This document shows positions 1-4,979 of a stretch of DNA of 6,826 nt, one piece after another. The stretch's first letter is position 1. Every line of letters begins with the position of its first letter. The stretch spans positions 1 through 6,826 of the forward strand of contig DATGLW010000017.1 in the NCBI GenBank assembly GCA_035293965.1, given 5' to 3'. A program made the translations under genes and the position numbers. The notes below the pieces were generated by a model. That model did no database searches. It was not told where the DNA came from and was given only the letters and a program-made list of their open reading frames with translations. The DNA comes from DATGLW01 sp035293965 (GTDB taxonomy: Bacteria > Actinomycetota > Acidimicrobiia > Acidimicrobiales > RAAP-2).

Positions 1-60
1 TGCGGCGCGGCGCCACCAACGCTGCTGCCCGACGGCGGGCGTGGCGGCGGCGTCGCGCAT
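1..60 (-). CDS. Possible 5' end of a minus-strand gene, cut by the window edge
   Basis: Downstream of nhaA on the same strand, an ATG at 60 opens a frame that runs off the window edge for 20 codons. It begins MRDAAATPAVGQQRWWRRAA, and nearly all its third positions are G or C. A GTG lies directly in front (GTGATG), and AGG immediately before that is too close to be a good ribosome site. The basic, Trp-rich stretch could precede a membrane segment, but 20 residues cannot identify a family. If real, it would follow nhaA by 87 bases and could be co-transcribed with it. The plus strand is also open here up to a TGA at 65-67, so the coding strand is uncertain. Confidence 0.25.
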   Translation of the reverse strand, partial: MRDAAATPAVGQQRWWRRAA

Positions 61-147
61 CACCTGAGTCTGCCAGCGTCCGCCCCGGCGGCCGGAGTCA
101 GCGCCCCCGGCGGCCCGCAGCAATCAGCACCCCCCGTGGGCCCGGCG

Positions 148-1335
148 TCAGCGTCTGCGCAAGAGGAGGGCACCGGTGGCCCACCCCACGACGGATGCTG
201 CGAGCAGGCCGACGATGGCGCCGGCTGCCATGGGCCCGGTCGGGAACGTGGCGTGGATGACGAGCAGGGGGATGGTGAAGCCGATGCTGGCCATGGCTCC
301 GGCGCCGAGGAGCCGGCGTCCGACCACCCCGTCGTCGTAGCCCGAGGTGAGAAGGCGGCTGGCGAGCGCCTTGACGACCATGATCCCGGTCGGCTTGCCG
401 AGGAGGCGGGCGGCCAGCACGGCGGCCAGCACCCGCAGCGCTGGGCCCGATCCAAGACCCGAGCCGGCGAGCGGGACTCCCGCGTTGGCCAGGGCGAACA
501 CAGGGAGGACGACCGCGTTCACGAGCGGGTCCAGGCGGAGCTCCCAGTGCCGGGGCCCCTCGGTGCGCCGCCGTCCGGTGGAGTCGTCGCGCGAGACGGG
601 CGGCGCCAGCACGCCGACGGCGACGCCGACCAGTGCCGCTTCGACGTTGGCGAAGACCATCGCCGCCAGGGCGGCGAGCCCGAGGAGCACCTGCAGGGGC
701 GCTCGGCCGTCGGATGCCAGCCGCTGGCACACCATCACCGCGAGGAGGGCGGCACCCGCGGCGAGCCAGGCCACGTGGACATGGGCGCTGTAGAAGCAGA
801 CCAGCACCACGACCGAGCCGATGTCGTCGGCCACAGCCAGCGTCATGAGGAACACCCGCACGCGCGGCGAGGCCCGTGCCCCCACGAGCGCCAGCGCGCC
901 GAGCGCGAAGGCGATGTCGGTTGCCATGGGCACACCCCAGCCCCGCATGCCGGGCGAGCCGGCGGTTGCAGCCGCATAGAGGACTGCCGGGAGCGCCATC
1001 CCACCGAGGGCGGCCAGCACGGGCACCGACGCGCGGCGCCAAGTGGCGAGCTCGCCGGCAAGGAACTCCCTCCGGAGCTCGAGCCCGATCACGACGAAGA
1101 ACGGGGCGAGCAGGACCTGGTTGAACCAGTCGCGCACGCTCAGCTCGAGACCAAATGACCGCGACCAGGGCGCGACGGAGGTCCAGGCCTCGCCGTACGA
1201 GGAGCCCGACCAGTTCGCCCACACGAGGGCGGCCACCGTGCCGGCGAGCAGCGCGACGCCGCCGGTTCGGTCCGAGCGCAGGAGATGGCCCCAGTCGCGC
1301 CCTCCGGAATGGGGCAGTCGGTGCGAGCTGGCCAC
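148..1335 (-). CDS. nhaA: Na+/H+ antiporter NhaA
   Basis: This encodes a 395-residue polytopic inner-membrane antiporter that exports Na+ or Li+ in exchange for protons, for pH and sodium homeostasis. The length is close to the 388 residues of E. coli NhaA. Family hallmarks are in order: FFVVIGLELRREFL (79-92), ATDIAFALG (138-146) with Asp140, LAVADDIG (166-173) with the paired transport aspartates Asp170-Asp171, PVFALANAGV (278-287), GKPTGI (313-318) with Lys314, and GAGAMASIGFT (344-354). By recall, these match E. coli Asp133, Asp163/164 and Lys300, so a working transporter is expected. The spacing Asp140 to Asp170 equals the E. coli spacing. The loop near 246-264 is charged and slightly longer. 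The GTG start was chosen because AAGGAGG lies 5 bases upstream. The frame stays open far upstream, but that part has no membrane-protein character. The gene is preceded by a repeat-rich 328-base gap. Confidence 0.97.
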   Translation of the reverse strand: MASSHRLPHSGGRDWGHLLRSDRTGGVALLAGTVAALVWANWSGSSYGEAWTSVAPWSRSFGLELSVRDWFNQVLLAPFFVVIGLELRREFLAGELATWRRASVPVLAALGGMALPAVLYAAATAGSPGMRGWGVPMATDIAFALGALALVGARASPRVRVFLMTLAVADDIGSVVVLVCFYSAHVHVAWLAAGAALLAVMVCQRLASDGRAPLQVLLGLAALAAMVFANVEAALVGVAVGVLAPPVSRDDSTGRRRTEGPRHWELRLDPLVNAVVLPVFALANAGVPLAGSGLGSGPALRVLAAVLAARLLGKPTGIMVVKALASRLLTSGYDDGVVGRRLLGAGAMASIGFTIPLLVIHATFPTGPMAAGAIVGLLAASVVGWATGALLLRRR

Positions 1336-1340
1336 GGCGT

Positions 1341-1347
1341 CCTCCTT
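1341..1347 (-). promoter_or_regulatory. Ribosome binding site of nhaA
   Basis: AAGGAGG on the minus strand, 5 bases before the GTG at 1335-1333. It is a full match to the anti-Shine-Dalgarno core. It decides the start against in-frame codons further upstream in an open frame that continues to about 2151. Confidence 0.9.
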
Positions 1348-1384
1348 GCACGAACCTGCACGAGGTGTCGCCGACCAGGCTTCC

Positions 1385-1400
1385 CGGCACGCCGGTGCCG
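1385..1400 (-). other. Small hairpin in the nhaA leader
   Basis: CGGCAC (1385-1390) and GTGCCG (1395-1400) form a perfect 6-bp inverted repeat around a 4-base loop, 50-65 bases upstream of the nhaA start. It could fold in the leader RNA or bind a dimeric protein. It has no U-tract, so it is not a convincing terminator. In such GC-rich DNA short hairpins also arise by chance. Confidence 0.35.
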
Positions 1401-1474
1401 AGCGTACCGCTCCTTCGACGAGGGGCCCGCCGGTGCTCTTGGTTCTCCGGGCAACCCGTAGCCTGCGGTGGGGT

Positions 1475-1522
1475 GGCCGATCGGCAGCGCGGTCGATCCG
1501 CGGCGCGGCCGATCGGCGGGAT
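1475..1522. repeat. 16-bp tandem repeat with GATC-centred palindromes, candidate operator array
   Basis: There are three head-to-tail 16-base units: GGCCGATCGGCAGCGC (1475-1490), GGTCGATCCGCGGCGC (1491-1506) and GGCCGATCGGCGGGAT (1507-1522). Units 1 and 2 share 13 of 16 bases, and units 1 and 3 share their first 11. Each unit has a central GATC (at 1479, 1495 and 1511, exactly 16 apart). In units 1 and 3 the core GCCGATCGGC is a perfect 10-bp palindrome. The array sits 140-187 bases upstream of the nhaA start and downstream of the zinc-ribbon gene. It may be a cluster of binding sites for a dimeric regulator. That role is inference, and a decayed simple repeat is the alternative. Confidence 0.6.
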
Positions 1523-1663
1523 GGCCGGACGGTCGTGGCGACCTTCGGTGGGCCTGCAGGGAAGCAGCGTGCCCGACCGGCTTCGGCGGATGCCGTAGTC
1601 AGGGAGCGGGGTGCCCGCTGGCAGGGTGCGGGGCGCCCGACGACAGGGAAAGAGTTGCCGCCG

Positions 1664-1870
1664 TCAGGGTGCAGGGTGCCCGAACGGACCGTCGCCGAGG
1701 AGGGCGAGGTCGCCCCGGCGGATGGGGAACGAGCACCCGCAGTTCGGGCAGCGGTAGTAGACGTAGCGCTCGGCGACTTCCACCTGGCCGCGATCAGGTG
1801 TGAACGTCGACCAGCACAACCGGCACCGGTCGGGGAACCCTTGGGCGTGGTAGCGGCGCTCGGTCGGCAT
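1664..1870 (-). CDS. Small zinc-ribbon protein (68 aa), function unknown
   Basis: The 68-residue product has CRLC (Cys16, Cys19) and, 21 residues later, CPNC (Cys41, Cys44) followed by Cys46. This CX2C-X21-CX2C arrangement is expected to bind one structural zinc in a zinc ribbon. Such domains occur in small cytoplasmic nucleic-acid- or protein-binding factors, and no specific partner can be named. The ATG at 1870 is the only sensible start because an in-frame TGA lies three codons upstream. GAGGG is 6 bases before the ATG. Third codon positions are almost all G or C, as expected for a real gene of this genome. A TGGTACAAT promoter element lies about 47 bases upstream. The gene is divergent from the membrane protein gene starting near 2028 and stands alone. 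I do not recognise the family beyond the zinc ribbon. Confidence 0.65.
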   Translation of the reverse strand: MPTERRYHAQGFPDRCRLCWSTFTPDRGQVEVAERYVYYRCPNCGCSFPIRRGDLALLGDGPFGHPAP

Positions 1871-1906
1871 CGACGACCCTCACGAGCTTGGCGAGCTGCT
1901 CGATCC

Positions 1907-1922
1907 TGCAATCGCAATTGTA
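1907..1922. repeat. Imperfect inverted repeat overlapping the -10 element
   Basis: TGCAAT (1907-1912) and ATTGTA (1917-1922) form an inverted repeat with 5 of 6 matching positions around CGCA. The right arm is the -10 hexamer itself, so a protein bound here could block or position RNA polymerase. Its role as an operator is inference. Confidence 0.3.
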
Positions 1923-1925
1923 CCA
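1917..1925 (-). promoter_or_regulatory. Extended -10 promoter for the zinc-ribbon gene
   Basis: On the minus strand TGGTACAAT matches an extended -10 element (TGn followed by a TATAAT-like hexamer with one mismatch). It lies in the only A+T-rich patch of a very GC-rich gap. No clear -35 is seen at 17 bases, which fits an extended -10 promoter. Transcription would start near 1910, leaving a leader of about 40 bases before the ATG at 1870. Confidence 0.5.
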
Positions 1926-2027
1926 GGCCTCGGGTGCTGGACGTGACCGGTGCGGGCAGACGACAGTGGGGGCCGTGGGGACGCCGGCGCGAGCGGGAGC
2001 GGGCCTGCTCGCTGCCGCGGGCGACCC

Positions 2028-3257
2028 GTGACCCTGGAGGTGCTCGTCGTGGTGGCCGTGGCGGCCGCCGTGGGCCTGGGCGGCAACGTCTGGCTCCTCG
2101 CCCAGGAGTCTCGGCGCCGGGTCCGGACCGGCCGCCACAACACCCGGGCACTCCGGTGGCTGGCCGTCACCTGCACGTTCGTGGTCCTCGGGACCCTCGT
2201 CGTCGCGCGGCCCTGGTACTGGGACCTAGTCGTCGCCGCGGGGGTGCTGGCCTCCCTGGGCGGCGTCCTCGGCTGCCTCCGGGCGTTGTGGCGCCGGCCG
2301 CGGCCCGCCCGATGGACATCGCTCGTGGTGGCGGCGGTCGCCGTGCTGTCGGGCGTGGTGCTGCTCGTGCTCGCCGGGGTCGCCGCCGTCCTCGATGGGG
2401 TGGCCCTGTCGGGTGACGAGCCCGTGCCCGCCTATCACGGCGGTGGGGTGCTGGCCCAGCCCGTCGTCTACCAGCTGTTCTGGGGCCCGAGCTGGCTGCG
2501 GCCCCAGCCGCGCCCCGCGCTCCGCGAGGCGGTGGCCTTCGCCCGCTCCCTGGCCTCCTCGCACTGGGCGGCCGCCATCGTGTCCGCCGGCTTCGGGGTG
2601 AGCTCGGTGACCTCGGGCGGCTGCTGGGTCGACGTCACGCCGGTCAGGCGTGTGGGCCGCCCGATCACGACCATGGCGTCGGGTGCCTTCCCCGCCGAGA
2701 TCAAGGCGGCCCTGACCGGCCGGCACCGCCTGGTACCCTGCCCGGGCAGCACCGACGTCGTCCCGCCGCGGTCGTTGCCGCCCGGTGCCCTCGTGGCGCT
2801 GTGGCTCCCGACCGACGTGCCCTACCGCCTCGGGGGCGTGGCGGCGCACGGCGTCGTGGCGTGGCCAGGGCGGCCAGCCGGCCTGCCGGCCACCGGCCTG
2901 CCCGGCGCGTACGCCGACTGGGGGCTCGCGAACTGCGCCCACGAGCCGTCCTGTGCAGCCTTGCCCGCGTACGCGGCGCCCACCTACGCGCTGTCCCACG
3001 AAGTGGTCGAGACGATCACCGACCCCTACGGCCGCGGCTGGTTCGCAGACCCCCCGCTCGCCTGGACCGCACGCTACGTGCTCGCGCACGGCCCCCCGTC
3101 GCTGTTCGGCGTGCCGCCGGTGTACCAGGGCGAGGTGTCCGACCTGTGCCAGCCAGGGGAGCCGACTGCCCGCGGGCGCCGGCTGATCGGCAGGGACGGG
3201 CCCGGCGGCACGCCGGTGTCGCCGTTCTTCCGGCCCGGACGCGGCTGCGGCACCTGA
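2028..3257 (+). CDS. Four-helix membrane protein with extracytoplasmic EXORDIUM/Phi_1-like HExxE domain
   Basis: With the start used here the product has 409 residues. Four hydrophobic segments (about 4-25, 43-60, 64-86 and 97-122) are separated by basic loops (29-43 and 85-96), which are cytoplasmic by the positive-inside rule. Residues 130-409 would therefore lie outside the membrane. That domain opens with YHGGGVLAQPVVYQLFWGPSW (136-156) and holds NCAHEPSC (302-309). It then has SHEVVETITDP (323-333) with His324, Glu325 and Glu328, followed by Trp338 and GEVSDLC (368-374). The HG.....V-Y-L-W opening and HExxE..T[DN]P...W...E..DLC ending recall plant EXORDIUM/Phi_1 proteins and bacterial relatives. 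A zinc site is plausible, but catalysis is unproven. Six cysteines (199, 238, 303, 309, 374, 407) all lie in the outer domain and could form disulfides. The start is uncertain: GTG 2028 gives a full first helix but has no ribosome site, while GTG 2049 has GGAGG 8 bases upstream. An upstream GTG at 1950 would add a non-hydrophobic tail. Confidence 0.7.
   Translation: MTLEVLVVVAVAAAVGLGGNVWLLAQESRRRVRTGRHNTRALRWLAVTCTFVVLGTLVVARPWYWDLVVAAGVLASLGGVLGCLRALWRRPRPARWTSLVVAAVAVLSGVVLLVLAGVAAVLDGVALSGDEPVPAYHGGGVLAQPVVYQLFWGPSWLRPQPRPALREAVAFARSLASSHWAAAIVSAGFGVSSVTSGGCWVDVTPVRRVGRPITTMASGAFPAEIKAALTGRHRLVPCPGSTDVVPPRSLPPGALVALWLPTDVPYRLGGVAAHGVVAWPGRPAGLPATGLPGAYADWGLANCAHEPSCAALPAYAAPTYALSHEVVETITDPYGRGWFADPPLAWTARYVLAHGPPSLFGVPPVYQGEVSDLCQPGEPTARGRRLIGRDGPGGTPVSPFFRPGRGCGT
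2036..2040 (+). promoter_or_regulatory. Possible ribosome site supporting a later start (2049)
   Basis: GGAGG lies 8 bases before a GTG at 2049 in the same frame as the gene called from 2028. If used, the protein would begin MVAVAAAVGLGGNVWLLA and be 7 residues shorter, still with a short first membrane helix. No comparable site precedes 2028. Confidence 0.4.
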
Positions 3258-3268
3258 GGGCACCTGAA
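3249..3268 (+). repeat. 10-bp tandem duplication containing the stop codon
   Basis: GGCACCTGAG (3249-3258) is followed immediately by GGCACCTGAA (3259-3268). The first copy encodes the last codons and TGA stop of the EXORDIUM-like gene. The second TGA is out of frame. This looks like a replication-slippage duplication. Confidence 0.75.
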
Positions 3269-3280
3269 GGGCGAGAAGAG

Positions 3281-3326
3281 ACCGGAAGGGAACAGGGGTA
3301 CCGGAAGGAACAGGGGAACCGGAAGG
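3281..3326. repeat. 18/19-bp purine-rich tandem repeat in a convergent gap
   Basis: ACCGGAAGGGAACAGGGGT (3281-3299) is followed by ACCGGAAGGAACAGGGGA (3300-3317) and a partial third copy ACCGGAAGG (3318-3326). The first two differ by one deleted G and the last base. The plus strand from about 3266 to 3326 is strongly purine-rich. The repeat lies between the ends of two converging genes. Confidence 0.8.
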
Positions 3327-3345
3327 CACCCGCAGACGTTCCGGT
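3318..3345. terminator. Hairpin at the end of the DUF2079 operon, possible terminator
   Basis: ACCGGAA (3318-3324) and TTCCGGT (3339-3345) form a perfect 7-bp inverted repeat with a 14-base loop. On the minus strand the stem begins at the last base of the TGA of the downstream DUF2079 gene. The other two ACCGGAA repeat copies could pair with the same right arm. There is no U-tract, so intrinsic termination is weakly supported, and a role as a transcript-end stabiliser is equally possible. Confidence 0.4.
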
Positions 3346-4979
3346 CAGGGCAGGGTGACCCGGGTCGTGCCGGGGGGCGGCCGCCACTCGATCGCGTCGA
3401 TAGAGCCCCTCGCGACGAGGACGCGCGCGCCGGGCAGCCGCTCGACACGCGCCACGGCCCGCCTGGCGGTGGCGGGTGTGACCTCGCCTCGCCCCTGGCC
3501 GGGGGCGAGCACGTACACGACGACGCGGCGGTCGACCGGGAAGGTCTTGTGCAGGGGGCCGTACGCGCGCACGTCGCTGCGGACGGCGAAACGGCCGACC
3601 ACACCCCACGACGCGATGACCTCGGCCGAGGGCGGCACGCGGGCGTCGACTTGGGCCAGCTGGTCGGCGGCGACGGGGCTCACGGCCAGCCAGTAGGTGA
3701 ACGCGTTGGGCAGGAGGCTGGCGGCGAGGACGGTCAGCGACGCGCCCCACGCCGCGGCCACAGCCACGCCGGCCCGGCGCAGACACGGCACGGCCGCGAG
3801 CCGGACCAGCACCATGACCGATCCCACGAGCACGAAGGGGAGCGCCGGCCAGGTCTGGAAGGACGCGTGCGGGTTGAGGAAGGCGGGGTTGGCGTTGAGG
3901 GCGCTCGGCAAGATCACCACCACCGCGACGGCACCACCCCAGGCCGAGCCCACGCCCACCAGGCCGGCCGCGAGGAGGAAGTCGAGGATGGGCAGCCACC
4001 GCGACGCCGCCATGCGGGCCGCGTCGACGGGGTGCTGGAGGACCCCGGCCGCCACGTCGAAGGCCGTCACCTGGCCGTGGTGAGGACCGACCAGGTACCC
4101 GTACCACTCGGCCAGGCTGTGCGCGAAGCCGTACTGGTTGCCCCCGGCCAGGCTGACGGCCACTGCCCAGGCGAGCCCGCCGGCCATGACCGCAGCCCCG
4201 GCCCGACGGGTCCGCCTGCCGGCTACCACTCCCGCCAGCCCGACACCGACGAGGTACAGCCCGGCGAGGCCGCTCGTGAGCAGCGCGAGCGGTACCCACA
4301 ACCAGAGCCGGCGGGACCTGCCTGACCACAGGGCTCGTCCGCAGAGCACGACGAAGAGGGCTGCGAGCACCTCGGAATGGAAGTCGTAGGCGACGGCGTG
4401 GTAGGCGAAGGGGTTCGCGAGCACGGCCGCGAGCGACCCGAGGGAGATCGCCCGCCCCGCTCGCGAGCCCTGGAGCCCCGCCCGCGAGACGATCTCGAGC
4501 ACCCAGCCGAAGGCGACGGCCTCGGTAGCCACGAGGGCGACGTCTTGCACCCACAGCAGGTCGATGGTGTGCGGGTAGACGTAGTACGCGAGGGCGAGCG
4601 GCCACACGATGAGCTCGGCGTCGTTGCGCCAGAAGGCCTTGCCAATGAGCGTGCCGAAGGGATCGAGGTGCCCGTGGGCGATCGCCACCCAGGCCTGCGC
4701 GTAGGTCCCGAAGCCCACGCTCAGGGCGAAGCGGTGGTACTCGACGGTGCTGAAGGCGAGCATGGCGGCAAGCTGCAGTGCCAGCGCGCTCCAGCCGATC
4801 CGCCGGAGCGCCAGGGGAGCCTCGGAAGCCGGCCGGCCCGGTTCGGCCGGGGGCCGCGCCGGTCGCTCCAGGAGGGCACGAAGGACCTTGGACGTCAGAC
4901 GGCCGCGCCCGAGCTCGTCGACCTCGTCGGAAGACACAGGCTCGGCTCTTCCGACAAGTGGTGCGACGGCGGCCGTCAC
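3345..4979 (-). CDS. DUF2079-type polytopic membrane protein, downstream paralogue
   Basis: This is a 544-residue membrane protein related along its full length to the gene upstream. Residues 1-58 form a charged, Pro/Arg-rich cytoplasmic tail, about twice as long as in the paralogue. About ten hydrophobic segments follow between 60 and 430, then a soluble C-terminal domain (about 440-544). Shared blocks include FGTYAQAWVAIAHGHLDPF (90-108), AELIVWPLALAY (121-132), LLWVQD (141-146), YDFHSE (198-203), WPALPFVLVGS (377-387), SAEVIASWGVVGRF (451-464) and a C-terminus ending RVTLP. The layout fits DUF2079, a family placed by recall among GT-C-like membrane proteins. A glycosyltransferase role is unproven. 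Two acidic positions of the paralogue are lost: Asp62 is Gly89 here and Asp209 is Ser236. The GTG start overlaps the upstream stop as GTGA and lacks its own ribosome site, so translation is probably coupled. The frame is open far upstream, but that part is an out-of-frame reading of the other gene. Confidence 0.85.
   Translation of the reverse strand: MTAAVAPLVGRAEPVSSDEVDELGRGRLTSKVLRALLERPARPPAEPGRPASEAPLALRRIGWSALALQLAAMLAFSTVEYHRFALSVGFGTYAQAWVAIAHGHLDPFGTLIGKAFWRNDAELIVWPLALAYYVYPHTIDLLWVQDVALVATEAVAFGWVLEIVSRAGLQGSRAGRAISLGSLAAVLANPFAYHAVAYDFHSEVLAALFVVLCGRALWSGRSRRLWLWVPLALLTSGLAGLYLVGVGLAGVVAGRRTRRAGAAVMAGGLAWAVAVSLAGGNQYGFAHSLAEWYGYLVGPHHGQVTAFDVAAGVLQHPVDAARMAASRWLPILDFLLAAGLVGVGSAWGGAVAVVVILPSALNANPAFLNPHASFQTWPALPFVLVGSVMVLVRLAAVPCLRRAGVAVAAAWGASLTVLAASLLPNAFTYWLAVSPVAADQLAQVDARVPPSAEVIASWGVVGRFAVRSDVRAYGPLHKTFPVDRRVVVYVLAPGQGRGEVTPATARRAVARVERLPGARVLVARGSIDAIEWRPPPGTTRVTLP

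Larger units (their letters stand above)
1336..1663. other. Intergenic region between nhaA and the zinc-ribbon gene
   Basis: This 328-base stretch carries the nhaA ribosome site, the leader hairpin, the 16-bp palindromic array, and one of three CAGGGTGC copies (1622-1629). The other two overlap at 1665-1679, inside the 3' end of the zinc-ribbon gene. The frames open across it have no recognisable protein character, and I call no gene here. It presumably holds the nhaA promoter, but I found no convincing -35/-10 pair. The best -10-like hexamer, TACGCT on the minus strand around 1401-1406, lacks a matching -35. Confidence 0.6.

Noticed and set aside
2..67. Plus-strand frame ending in TGA at 65-67, a possible gene end
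   Set aside because: Only 21 codons are visible and they are Ala/Arg-rich. It competes with the minus-strand start at 60, and nothing shows that it is coding.
136..1158. 340-codon plus-strand open frame, His/Gly/Glu-rich
   Set aside because: It is fully antisense to nhaA, with no recognisable domain and low-complexity composition.
1622..1679. Three copies of CAGGGTGC
   Set aside because: Spacing is irregular, two copies overlap inside the zinc-ribbon coding end, and the word is short. This is probably chance or minor slippage, not a defined element.
1794..2138. Minus-strand frame containing a YNCDCRIEQL stretch that looked like another small Cys protein
   Set aside because: It overlaps the zinc-ribbon gene and the start of the plus-strand gene in other frames, and has no paired metal-binding Cys motif.
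1336..2151. N-terminal extension of the nhaA frame of 272 codons
   Set aside because: The sequence is Arg/Pro-rich without helices. NhaA is complete from 1335 with AAGGAGG in front, and the extension would run across the zinc-ribbon gene in another frame.
1043..2416. 457-codon plus-strand open frame
   Set aside because: It runs antisense to nhaA and the zinc-ribbon gene, then out of frame through the EXORDIUM-like gene. Its composition is that of a GC-bias shadow.
3016..4605. 529-codon minus-strand open frame crossing the convergent gap
   Set aside because: It is out of frame with the DUF2079 gene and antisense to the end of the EXORDIUM-like gene. Its Arg/Pro/Ala-rich composition and lack of helices mark it as a shadow.
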